In this document: one piece after another, positions 42,533 through 50,487 of the stretch
How the letters are laid out: each line of letters opens with the position of its first letter
Numbering within the stretch: position 1 is the stretch's first letter
Origin: PALSA-1353 sp036267155
GTDB lineage: Bacteria > Planctomycetota > Phycisphaerae > Tepidisphaerales > Tepidisphaeraceae
DNA: 64,000 nt
NCBI GenBank assembly: GCA_036267155.1
Contig: DATAWP010000063.1
Span: 34,585-98,584 of the forward strand
Reading direction: 5' to 3'
Position numbers and translations under genes: made by a program
The notes under the pieces: generated by a model
What the model saw: only the letters and a program-made list of their open reading frames with translations
Told to the model about the DNA's origin: nothing
Databases searched by the model: none

Positions 42533-45500
42533 CTATTTGCCGTTACTGGTCAGGAGCGGGAAGTTTTTGGCCTCGATCTCCTTGTTGATGAGAATCGTGG
42601 GCTTGACCAGGATAAGCAGAACCTGTTCGTCGTTGGCCTCGGAAGTATTGGTGGTCAGCCGCTTGAGGAACGGAATCTTGGAAAGGCCCGGAATGCCAGC
42701 CTCCAGATTGACCTCGCCAGCGATGGTGACGCCGCCGAGCATCAGCGTGCCGCCGTCGGGAACGGTCACGCGGGTTCGGACCTCGGTCTTTTCCTCGGTG
42801 GCTTCCTGAACGCTGAGGCTGGGAGGCGTGAACCCGCCAAAGCCGACGGGGATCACGGTTCCCGTATTGGGCGTGACCGTCTCTTCCGTCACGGTTTCGA
42901 ATTGGAAAGTCGTGAACCCAAGGAACGAGTCGAGCTGCGGATCGATATCGAGGGTCACGTACTTGTGATCCGCCGTGACCAGGGCACGCTCGATGCTGAT
43001 GAGAACACCGTCGGTGGCGTAATCGATCACCGGCGCGGCAATGGCGGCTCCGGTAGAAACCGTGGTGTTCAAGCTACCGACATACGGAATGAAGGTGAGC
43101 TGATACATCGTCGCGCCCTGGCCGTTTTGCAGGGTGACGCGCGGAGCGTGAACGACGCTGAGCCGTTCGGAGGCCTCCACGGCGGTCAGCAACATCTGCA
43201 CCTGAATGTCGTCGAACATGTTGCCATAAACTCCCGAAACACCCAGTCCGGTGGGAGCCAGGGCCGCGAGGGAACCGGGCAAGCCCGTGGAGGTGCTTTC
43301 GACGGAGGTAAAGCCGGCCGATGAGCTGGTGACGGAAACCGGTCCCCAGTGATTCGGAGCCTCGGGGACATTGCTTCCACTCCCAACGCCTCCTTCTACC
43401 GGATTATTGTTATTGAACGTCAAGCTGAGGTTGAGCCCCACGTCGTCGAGGAAGTGCCTCGAAACCGTCAGGAAGCGCGTTTCAATCGAGACCTGCACGG
43501 CCTGCGCCTCGCGCAGCTGCGCCAGCAGATTGGCGATCTTGTTATGAACATCGGAGGTCTGCGTGATGATCAGTTGGTTGTTGAAATCGTCGATCTGGCC
43601 GTAGCCGTTGGGATCGTTGTCTTTCCAGGAACTGAACTCGACGGTGTTTTCGATCTTTTTCTTGATATCCATCAACTGCTGTTCGCGGTTGGCCTGGTTC
43701 GTCGTCGTATTGACTTGCAACTGGGCCGTGCCGCCGCCGTTGCCGACCTGGGCCGAGCCGCTGGCGACGTTCTGAATGGTGGGATCGAAGTTCGGGTTAA
43801 TCAGCAGATCGGTGATGTCATACACGCGCGTGAGAACCGCCTTGTTCAGTTCGTCCGCGGTCGAGATAGTGATGACGCCTTCGTCGATCGTGTAGGCCAG
43901 CTTGCCACCGCCGGCTTGCTGCAGAATGATGTCCAGTACCTTGGAGAACTTCACATCGTGCAGGGTGGCGGTGACCTGCGTCTGCTTGTCGATGCCGTCC
44001 GCTTCGAGGGCTTTCCAATTCACGAGAATATTGGCGCTGGTGATGTCGCGGAGGAAATCGATCGCATCCGCCAGCGGCACCTGCGGGAGCTGCACGGTCG
44101 GCAAGCGATGATCGAGCAGGGCCTGCACCGCCTGATCTTCCTTGCTGGCGCTGCTGTTCTTTAACTCGTTGTCGCGCAAGGTGGAGAGGTCCGGCCAATT
44201 CTCCGGGAAGCGGTAAATGTCCTCGTAAGGAATCTGCCGTTCATCGGCGTCGTTGAGGGTACGGGCGAGGTTGTAGTCGAATTCGTCGCGATAGTTCGCC
44301 TGTTCCTTGAGGATTGCCTTGTCTTCGATGAACTGGCGGATTCCCATCGCGTAATCGTTTTGCGGATCGATGGCCAGGATCTGATCGAGCACGCCGAGTG
44401 CGGCGGCGTAATTTTGCTGCTCGATCTGCATGCGGGAGAGCTTGATGTAAGCCGCAACCGTGACCTCGCGGCGATGACGGTCCTGTTCTTCCTGCCGCGA
44501 CTCCTGCTCCGCGACGCTGGAAGCTCGCGTCCGCGCCTCGGAGCGATCGTAATTGGCGTGGGCTTGCCGCAGGTCGAGCTTGGCGCGGGCGATGCCGTCG
44601 TCCATTTGGCGCAAATCTTCGGCGTTGAAAACCGTGGGGTCCTCATCGCGAGCCGCTTGCGCGTCCTGGATGTCGTTTTCCGCCTCGGAAAATTGATTGG
44701 CGGCGGTATCCCTCGCGGCGTTGTCCATCGCGGTCTTGAACTTGTAATTGACCGCCGCGATGACCTGTGAAATCTGCTGCTGGGTGCGGGTCAGCGTGGC
44801 GCCGCCGTTTGCGGGCGCGCGGCCCAACTTGGACAGAAGGCGATCCCGGCCTCCGACGGCGTCCTTGTTCGTGGGGTCCAGATCCACCGCCTGGGTGTAA
44901 TCGCTCAGAGCCTCCTGATCGTTGCCCGCCGTCTCCGCCTTGCGGCCCAGATCGACCAGGCCTCGGGCCTTGTAAATTCTCTGCTGTTCGGCGAGGCGGT
45001 CCACCTCGGCCTGATGCTGCAACGCCTGCTGGTCGGACGGGGATCCGCTCGCCGGCGCAGTCGCGTTATCATCCGCCAGGGCCACTGTCTGGGCGGGCTG
45101 CTTATCCGATGCGGCAACAGCGGCGGCCTGGCTGTCGGCCGCATTCTTCTCATCCATGCGCTGGAGATACTCTTGCGGCGAAAGACCTTCGAGATAGTTC
45201 GGCTGAAACCCGAGGTCGTGTGCCTTGTTGAAATCCGCGCGGGCGCTGGTCCAATCGCCGGTGCGATATTCTTCTCGGCCGCGATTATAAGCCGCACGAC
45301 CTTGATCGCTGTTCTTGGCCAGGTATTTCTGCTCGCCCTGATCGAGCTTTTGGAGATATTCCGCCGGGCTGGCTTCGAGGAAACCGCCGGTATAGCCTAA
45401 CTGCTGCGCCTGAATGAAATCCGCGCGGGCCTGATTCCAAAGACCTTTGCGATATTCACTTACCGCCCGTTTATAGGTGGTTTTTCCGTCGGTGGCATCG

Positions 45501-45967
45501 TCCTTCTGCGCCGCCTGGACAACGGCGAGTTGCTGCTGGGCTTTTTCGCGGATTTCGGCATCGGCATGCGCGTTGTTGAGCACCGCATTGTAATGCGTCT
45601 GGGCCTCGGCCGGGTTGTTGGCCTTGCGAGCCTCTTCCCCAAGGGCGAACTCCTCGCGAGCGGCCCGGCCTTCGGTAGCGGCCGCCCCGGCTTTGCCGAG
45701 AATGCTCACCAGCGTCTGGTGGTCCTGTTGGCTGAGTGATTTGATGTCCACTTCCTGAAGGCTGGCGACGGATTGCTCGTACTGGCCCTGGTTGTATTGG
45801 TCGATGCCCAGCTTCAGAAGGTCCGCATTGCTCGGCCGAGTCGCCGGACCACGCGAGCCCAAAGGCCCGGCGTCGTCAGCAAACAATTGACCGAATCTCG
45901 TAACTCCCGCCGGCAGCGCCATTGACGCCGCCAAACCCAGACACGCCAACTTCTTTCGACGAATCAT
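42533..45967 (-). CDS. Secretin (GspD/PilQ family) with N-terminal TPR-like repeats
   Basis: 1144 residues from ATG 45967 (signal peptide MIRRKKLACLGLAASMALPA); the frame's extension to 46069 adds no signal-peptide logic. Residues 40-280 are tetratricopeptide-like helices, including two close repeats 62 residues apart (YKRAVSEYRKGLWNQARADF / YNRGREEYRTGDWTSARADF). A long coiled helix rich in Arg/Glu (AEQESRQEEQDRHRREV) and a DPQNDYAMGI helix pair follow. An STN/N0-like domain lies at VTATLHDVKFSKVLDIILQQ. The C-terminal secretin domain has SIETRFLTVSRHFLDDVGLN and ends GTLMLGGV ... FLKRL ... EQVLLILVKPTI. It forms an outer-membrane channel for type II secretion or pili. The matching ATPases are at 24.7-29.9 kb and 57-58 kb. 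Confidence 0.9.
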   Translation of the reverse strand: MIRRKKLACLGLAASMALPAGVTRFGQLFADDAGPLGSRGPATRPSNADLLKLGIDQYNQGQYEQSVASLQEVDIKSLSQQDHQTLVSILGKAGAAATEGRAAREEFALGEEARKANNPAEAQTHYNAVLNNAHADAEIREKAQQQLAVVQAAQKDDATDGKTTYKRAVSEYRKGLWNQARADFIQAQQLGYTGGFLEASPAEYLQKLDQGEQKYLAKNSDQGRAAYNRGREEYRTGDWTSARADFNKAHDLGFQPNYLEGLSPQEYLQRMDEKNAADSQAAAVAASDKQPAQTVALADDNATAPASGSPSDQQALQHQAEVDRLAEQQRIYKARGLVDLGRKAETAGNDQEALSDYTQAVDLDPTNKDAVGGRDRLLSKLGRAPANGGATLTRTQQQISQVIAAVNYKFKTAMDNAARDTAANQFSEAENDIQDAQAARDEDPTVFNAEDLRQMDDGIARAKLDLRQAHANYDRSEARTRASSVAEQESRQEEQDRHRREVTVAAYIKLSRMQIEQQNYAAALGVLDQILAIDPQNDYAMGIRQFIEDKAILKEQANYRDEFDYNLARTLNDADERQIPYEDIYRFPENWPDLSTLRDNELKNSSASKEDQAVQALLDHRLPTVQLPQVPLADAIDFLRDITSANILVNWKALEADGIDKQTQVTATLHDVKFSKVLDIILQQAGGGKLAYTIDEGVITISTADELNKAVLTRVYDITDLLINPNFDPTIQNVASGSAQVGNGGGTAQLQVNTTTNQANREQQLMDIKKKIENTVEFSSWKDNDPNGYGQIDDFNNQLIITQTSDVHNKIANLLAQLREAQAVQVSIETRFLTVSRHFLDDVGLNLSLTFNNNNPVEGGVGSGSNVPEAPNHWGPVSVTSSSAGFTSVESTSTGLPGSLAALAPTGLGVSGVYGNMFDDIQVQMLLTAVEASERLSVVHAPRVTLQNGQGATMYQLTFIPYVGSLNTTVSTGAAIAAPVIDYATDGVLISIERALVTADHKYVTLDIDPQLDSFLGFTTFQFETVTEETVTPNTGTVIPVGFGGFTPPSLSVQEATEEKTEVRTRVTVPDGGTLMLGGVTIAGEVNLEAGIPGLSKIPFLKRLTTNTSEANDEQVLLILVKPTILINKEIEAKNFPLLTSNGK

Positions 45968-46430
45968 GGAATTCGACCTACTTTCACAACTGGAATGACC
46001 TTTGACGGACCCAAATTTCAACGCGCTTCGACGGCCGGTGGGATCGAACAACACAGGAGGCCTCCTCAATTCGTTTCGTAACGGTTCGTAATTCGCTGCG
46101 TGGGCACGTAAGGCATGGAATAGTAAGGCGCTCGGGTGCTCTTAACGCCTGTGCCTAAACCCTCGGCGCTCTCCACAATTCTGGTCACGACGCAGGCACT
46201 GACAAATGCGCCGGCACCAGTGGGTTCGAGTCTAAACAAAGCCTTCCCGCGTTGCAAATAAAATTAAGGCTCTCAACGTCACTATAAGCCCTGTCTCCAC
46301 CAAGGCTGGAGGCGCACTTTGTGCGCGACCGAGAATATCGAATCGGCCACACTCCGAGCCGCTTCACCAGAATCGTCTTATTAACCCCTTATTCACCAAT
46401 TTTCTCGGCCCCCGAGCGCTATTCTCGCCC
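45968..46430. other. Intergenic region upstream of the secretin gene
   Basis: 463 bp between the secretin start and the guaA stop, both on the minus strand. A perfect 12-bp palindrome lies at 46055-46066. No convincing promoter, terminator or small gene was found. A GTTCGAGTC at about 46226-46234 looks like a tRNA T-loop but has no tRNA around it. Confidence 0.5.
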
Positions 46431-47987
46431 CTATTCCCATTCAATCGTCGCCGGCGGCTTGGAACTGATGTCATATACCACCCGATTCACCCCCCGAACC
46501 TCGTTAATGATGCGATTGCTCATCCCCGCGAGCACGTCAAACGGTATCCGGGCCCAATCGGCGGTCATGAAATCCTGGCTCTCCACCGCCCGGATGGCAA
46601 TTACGCTGTCGTAGCTGCGGGCATCGCCCATCACCCCCACCGTGCCGATCGGCAACAGCACGGCAAACACCTGGGCCGTCTTACGATATAGATTGGCCGC
46701 GATCAGCTCCTCCAGAACGATCTCATCCGCATCGCGCACGATCCGCAGACTTTCGGCCGAGATTTTACCGATGATACGCACCGCCAAACCCGGACCGGGG
46801 AACGGATGCCGCCAAACCATCGTTTCCGGCAAGCCCAGCACCTCCCCCACCCGCCGAACCTCGTCCTTGAACAAATCCCGCAGCGGCTCGATCAGCTCGA
46901 ATCCCAACTCCTCGGGCAACCCCCCGACGTTGTGATGCAACTTGATGTTCGCCGCCGTGCCGGCATATCCATGGCCGCTTTCGATGACATCCGGATAGAG
47001 CGTCCCCTGCGCCAGGAAATGCGCCCCCTTGATCGCCTGGGCCGCGCGCTTGAATGCTTCGATAAATTCCCGGCCGATGATCTTGCGCTTTTGCTGCGGA
47101 TCGGTAACGCCTTCCAGAGCGGAAAGGAACTGCCCGGTCGCGTCCTCGGTGATGAGGTTGACTTTGAAATGATCTCGAAAGGTGGTCTCGACGAGTCGCC
47201 GTTCGTTTTTCCGCAGCAAGCCGTTGTCCACGAAGATGCAGACGAGCCGATCGCCGATGGCTTTATGCAGCAAAGCCGCGACCACGGAGCTGTCCACCCC
47301 GCCGGAAAGCCCGCAGATCACTTTCGCTTTTTCCCCGGCATTTCCCACCTGCTGACGAACGCCGGCGATCGTCCGCTCGATGAAGTTCCCCATCGTCCAG
47401 CTTCCCGAGCATTTGCAGATTTCGTACAGGAAATTCTGGAAAATCTGCTCGCCCCGCGGCGTGTGCGTCACCTCCGGATGAAACTGCACTCCATAAAACG
47501 GCCGGCTCGCATGTCGGACCGCCGCGAACGGACACGTCGGCGTCGCCCCCAGCGCCACGAAATCCGATGTCAACTCATGCACCTGATCGCCATGGCTCAT
47601 CCAAACCGTCGTCTCCTGCGGCAACCCGCGTACGAGCGGATCGTCCTTCACCACGTGCAAATGCGCCCGTCCAAACTCCCGCGCCTTGCCCGGCTTCACC
47701 TGCGCACCGAGAACCTGGCAACCCAACTGCATCCCATAACAAATCCCCAGAGTCGGCACGCCCAGATCGAAGATCTTCGGATCGCACTTGGGCGCATTCG
47801 CCTCATACACGCTGCTCGGCCCGCCGGAGAGGATGATCCCCTTTGGATTGAGTTTCCTGATCTGCTCAGCCGGGATATCCGGGCGCATTAGTTCGCTGTA
47901 GACGCCTTTTTCGCGCACCCGCCGGGCGATAAGTTGTGCGAATTGCGATCCGAAATCGAGGATGGGAATGATTTCGTCGTGAGGCAT
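46431..47987 (-). CDS. guaA: GMP synthase (glutamine-hydrolysing)
   Basis: 518 residues. It converts XMP to GMP using glutamine and ATP. The class I glutamine amidotransferase domain has the nucleophile Cys in TLGICYGMQLG and the His-Glu pair in GVQFHPEVTHT. The ATP-pyrophosphatase domain has the P-loop GLSGGVDSSVVAALL, and the dimerisation domain ends in the universal KPPATIEWE. All catalytic elements are intact. It is not linked to guaB (33.6-35.1 kb). No purine riboswitch-like element was recognised in the 320 bp upstream. Confidence 0.96.
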   Translation of the reverse strand: MPHDEIIPILDFGSQFAQLIARRVREKGVYSELMRPDIPAEQIRKLNPKGIILSGGPSSVYEANAPKCDPKIFDLGVPTLGICYGMQLGCQVLGAQVKPGKAREFGRAHLHVVKDDPLVRGLPQETTVWMSHGDQVHELTSDFVALGATPTCPFAAVRHASRPFYGVQFHPEVTHTPRGEQIFQNFLYEICKCSGSWTMGNFIERTIAGVRQQVGNAGEKAKVICGLSGGVDSSVVAALLHKAIGDRLVCIFVDNGLLRKNERRLVETTFRDHFKVNLITEDATGQFLSALEGVTDPQQKRKIIGREFIEAFKRAAQAIKGAHFLAQGTLYPDVIESGHGYAGTAANIKLHHNVGGLPEELGFELIEPLRDLFKDEVRRVGEVLGLPETMVWRHPFPGPGLAVRIIGKISAESLRIVRDADEIVLEELIAANLYRKTAQVFAVLLPIGTVGVMGDARSYDSVIAIRAVESQDFMTADWARIPFDVLAGMSNRIINEVRGVNRVVYDISSKPPATIEWE

Positions 47988-48084
47988 TTGGAGTTGATAC
48001 CGAAAGCGTGCGGTGAAATCAAAAGTGAGCCACAGGCCGCGAGATCGACGGCTCAGACGCCGCTAACCGACCGTTAGACACCAT

Positions 48085-48207
48085 AGACACTTTTTAGGCT
48101 TTAAATTAGCGTTAGCTAACCAAAAAGTTTACTCTAATACGTTGTCGTTTGCCGCTTTATGACTATCAGATAAGTGGATCATTGTTGGGCACGGTTAAAA
48201 AGTGTCT
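48085..48207. mobile_element. Possible MITE: 123-bp AT-rich element with 12-bp terminal inverted repeats
   Basis: AGACACTTTTTA (48085-48096) and its exact reverse complement (48196-48207) bound a 99-bp AT-rich core that contains a 10-bp palindrome (48111-48120). The trinucleotide CAT precedes the left end (48082-48084) and follows the right end (48208-48210), as a 3-bp target duplication would. No open reading frame is inside. The rest of 47988-48309 shows no gene. Confidence 0.35.
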
Positions 48208-48309
48208 CATTTGTTTGAAATTTGCCATGGGCAATCGCGATTCCCTCGATAAGTACTGGTTCGGGTTGAAGTTATTCGGAAGTGTACTTCACGCAAACCG
48301 ACAATCGCT

Positions 48310-48585
48310 CTAGAAGGTAGCCACCGCCAGGAATGCCTCTATAAACACAAAGAGGCCGCATATTAATAGGCCGATCCACCCAGTCACCGATTTATTGTGG
48401 GTTACCCGGATTGCGTAAATGCCCATAACCAGCCCCACTAAAATGGCCGGGATAACAAAAATCGGGGCAGTGATACCGGCTGCAAAAATCGTAGCGACGG
48501 CGCAAATGACTGATATCCAGCCCGCTCTTTTGCCTCGTTCGTACTGCGGGTCTTTGCGGTCATAACCGAATGGCGGAGTGCTCAT
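48310..48585 (-). CDS. Small two-to-three-helix membrane protein (DUF4190-like)
   Basis: 91 residues from ATG 48585 (MSTPPFGYDRKDPQYERGKR), with GAAGGA just upstream. Three hydrophobic segments follow: AGWISVICAVATIFAAGI, PIFVIPAILVGLVMGIYAI and TGWIGLLICGLFVFIEAFLA. The hydrophilic Tyr/Pro start and helix arrangement resemble DUF4190-type small membrane proteins. The function is unknown. Its ATG overlaps the stop of a short upstream frame by one nucleotide. Confidence 0.65.
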   Translation of the reverse strand: MSTPPFGYDRKDPQYERGKRAGWISVICAVATIFAAGITAPIFVIPAILVGLVMGIYAIRVTHNKSVTGWIGLLICGLFVFIEAFLAVATF

Positions 48586-48733
48586 TATTCCTTCGGCCAC
48601 CCCTTAGGTGGCTTCACGGCCCGAAACGACTTGCGGATGTTCTCCCACCAGTCGTCTTCCAGCTTCAAGACTTCGGGTTCTCCGCCGGTCTTGGTCTTGG
48701 TCGGTCGCTTCGCCTTTTCGATTTGCGAACCAT
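48585..48733 (-). pseudogene. Short, apparently frameshifted small gene
   Basis: On the minus strand one frame from about 48725 to the TAA at 48585-48587 reads coherently (VLKLEDDWWENIRKSFRAVK then PPKGWPKE) but has no ATG or GTG. The neighbouring frame has ATG 48733 (MVRKSK). A single-base change in the AAAA run near 48714-48718 would join them into a protein of about 49 residues. TATAAT lies immediately upstream. It may be a decayed gene, or a short protein started at TTG 48668. Confidence 0.35.
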
Positions 48734-48983
48734 GCGGGGCATTATATCACGCCAGCCATTGCGCCGTTAGAATGATCGCATCGGGAAGTCCGGTTGATCC
48801 CGAATTGACGTTCTCCGGCGTTGCGCTGTTCACCTATCCGGGGCAGCGCCCGGATCGGCTCGACGGATGTTGCCGGCGGGACCAGCTACTATTTGTTATA
48901 CACCCCCAACCGCAAGGAAGACCGGGAGTTGAGCACGGAGACGCTCAAGTCAATGATCTGGGCGTGAGCGGCGGTGGAATACG

Positions 48984-49130
48984 ATGCACAAGACGAAATA
49001 TGACATGCTGGTTCGCAACGGAAAGGAGCAATTCGTCGTAGTCCTGTCCACGAAATGCTTGAGCGGTTCGGGCAGGGATACATTCATCGTGACCGTGCTG
49101 GGTTCATGGGCCATAACGACACAACTTTAA
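48984..49130 (+). CDS. Possible small hypothetical protein
   Basis: 48 residues from ATG 48984 (MHKTKYDMLVRNGKEQFVVV ...), with GGTGG about 9 nt upstream. Just before it, in another frame, an open stretch ending at 48967 reads STDVAGGTSYYLLYTPNRKE and LSTETLKSMIWA with no start, which looks like the tail of a decayed gene. No family is recognised for either. The rest of 48734-49220 shows no further gene. Confidence 0.3.
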   Translation: MHKTKYDMLVRNGKEQFVVVLSTKCLSGSGRDTFIVTVLGSWAITTQL

Positions 49131-49220
49131 TCCTCTCTCCAAGAGTTGGGTTTGGATGCATTACGCCAAATTCGCCTCAATGGCGCGCTACACTCCCCTG
49201 TGTTCAAATCAGCCTGCGAA

Positions 49221-49249
49221 TTGACGTATCAGGCTTGACCTGATATCAT
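49221..49249 (+). promoter_or_regulatory. higBA promoter with embedded operator
   Basis: TTGACG (49221-49226), a 17-nt spacer and TATCAT (49244-49249) form a near-consensus promoter. A perfect 7-bp inverted repeat with a 5-nt centre (49227-49233 / 49239-49245) fills the spacer, an ideal site for autorepression by the antitoxin. The predicted transcription start falls on or next to GTG 49256, so the mRNA may be leaderless. Confidence 0.75.
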
Positions 49250-49255
49250 GTAATC

Positions 49256-49552
49256 GTGGAATTTCGGTTTGCCGATAAGAAATTGCAGCGGCTTTACACC
49301 GAACCACAAAACACCCTTGGTTTCGGTCCGAACGTCGTCAAGGCATTTCGCAAAGCGATGGGGCTTATCAAGGATGCCTTGAATGAACAGGATTTCTACC
49401 GCATGAAATCGCTGCACTATGAGAAGTTGAGGGGAAAGAGAAATCGCCAGCGGTCCATGCGGCTGAATGACCAGTTTCGGGTTATTGTGGAAATCGAGAA
49501 CAGAGTCGGCAGAACCGTGGTGGTTGTGGGCATTGAAAAGCATTACGAGTAA
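49256..49552 (+). CDS. higB: HigB-type toxin (RelE superfamily mRNA interferase)
   Basis: 98 residues from GTG 49256. EFRFADKKLQRLYTEPQNTL at the start, then the helices, MKSLHYEKLRGKRNRQRSMR and the strand pair LNDQFRVIVEIENRVGRTVV ending VVGIEKHYE. This is the classic HigB pattern, with the basic and His residues used for ribosome-dependent mRNA cleavage. The toxin gene precedes the antitoxin gene, as is usual for higBA. No ribosome-binding site is seen and transcription probably starts at the GTG. Confidence 0.9.
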   Translation: MEFRFADKKLQRLYTEPQNTLGFGPNVVKAFRKAMGLIKDALNEQDFYRMKSLHYEKLRGKRNRQRSMRLNDQFRVIVEIENRVGRTVVVVGIEKHYE

Positions 49553-49564
49553 ACGGGAGCGCAC

Positions 49565-49864
49565 ATGGCATCAAAACGTCTTAAGCCCGGTGAAGTGTTC
49601 CCGCCTGGCGAATATCTCCGCGACGAGCTTGAAGCACGTGGTTGGACACAGGGGCAATTCGCCAAAATCATCGGACGGCCCCTGCAGACGGTGAACGGCA
49701 TCATCAATGGGAAGACTGCAATCACGGCACAGACCGCGAAGGAAATCGCTACTGCCTTCGGGACCAGTGCGGAATTGTGGATAAATTTGCAGGGTTCTTA
49801 TGACCTGTTCCGCGAGCCGGACGCTGACCCGGCCATCCATGAGCGGGCAGAGCAGGTTGCGTGA
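49565..49864 (+). CDS. higA: HigA-type antitoxin (XRE HTH)
   Basis: 99 residues from ATG 49565, 12 nt after the toxin stop. LKPGEVFPPGEYLRDELEAR, GWTQGQFAKIIGRPLQTVNG, IINGKTAITAQTAKEIATAF and GTSAELWINLQGSYDL are the HigA/VapI helix-turn-helix signature. It neutralises HigB and represses the promoter upstream through the palindrome. Confidence 0.92.
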   Translation: MASKRLKPGEVFPPGEYLRDELEARGWTQGQFAKIIGRPLQTVNGIINGKTAITAQTAKEIATAFGTSAELWINLQGSYDLFREPDADPAIHERAEQVA

Positions 49865-50144
49865 CACCGCTGCCTGAGTCCACACGGCAAGTGATTCTGG
49901 CCATAATTCAATCGGCAAAGGGAGAATGGTCCGCCGCGCGCCGGCATGGCGTTGGGGGAGTTGCCACACGCGCCAGCGCGGCCCGGCGGAAGTCGCCGAG
50001 TTGCTGAGGGGAAATGAAGAGGACGGGCTTCGTTTTCAGGGATCACGAATATAAAAGTGATGCGCGCCTTTATTGTCGGATGTGCGCTCAAATCCACACG
50101 GTGGAACCTCAAATGGGTCGTGGGTCTTGGTGTTCTCTTTCGTA
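49865..50144. other. Intergenic stretch without a convincing gene
   Basis: Short frames exist on both strands (for example a plus-strand frame from 50014), but none has a ribosome-binding site, a domain or sensible codon use. Nothing else is recognised. Confidence 0.5.
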
Positions 50145-50285
50145 TCACTTCTGCAGCGTGATAAACTTCATCGACTGGCACATCTGCGCGGTCAGGATCA
50201 GCAGGGCCGCGTACACGGCCAGTCCTGGGCCGGAGCGCGCGTTCGGGGGCGGTGGATGGTTGCCTTTATTTTCTGGCCCACCAAT
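50145..50285 (-). CDS. Possible short membrane peptide after DUF2905
   Basis: A minus-strand frame shows strongly GC-biased third positions. It reads GNHPPPPNARSGPGLAVYAA, then LLILTAQMCQSMKFITLQK, and stops at 50145. That is a polar N-terminus plus one membrane helix. It overlaps the end of the DUF2905 gene by about 20 nt. No ATG, GTG or TTG opens it at the right place (only ATT 50285 or an internal GTG), so the start is unresolved. Confidence 0.3.
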   Translation of the reverse strand: MGGPENKGNHPPPPNARSGPGLAVYAALLILTAQMCQSMKFITLQK

Positions 50286-50487
50286 TCCACAGCCAGAGAA
50301 TCGCCGTCAGGGCCAGGGAGATGACGATGCAGGTGACGATGGGGAAATAGAAGCGGACGTGTTGGCCCTGGTATTGGATGTCGCCGGGGAGGCCGCGGAA
50401 GCCGAGGCGGGCCAGGAGCAGAATGGCGCCGCCGACCAAGAGCATCAGCAGGCCAAGGAAGATGAAGAGCTTGCCGATGTCGGTCAT
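50266..50487 (-). CDS. DUF2905 small membrane protein
   Basis: 73 residues. The pattern is typical of DUF2905: LGKLFIFLG-like helix 1, then LLARLGFRGLPGDIQYQGQH, then YFPIVTCIVISLALTAILWL. The central RGLPGDI motif is the family hallmark. It has two membrane helices and unknown function. Its ATG overlaps the miaB stop by 4 nt, so it is translationally coupled to miaB. Confidence 0.88.
   Translation of the reverse strand: MTDIGKLFIFLGLLMLLVGGAILLLARLGFRGLPGDIQYQGQHVRFYFPIVTCIVISLALTAILWLWNWWARK

Noticed and set aside
46200..46260. tRNA-like T-loop (GTTCGAGTC)
   Set aside because: No acceptor stem, D-arm or anticodon arm can be formed around it.
49798..50181. 127-codon minus-strand frame overlapping higA
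   Set aside because: It runs opposite the well-supported antitoxin gene and has no domain or ribosome-binding site.
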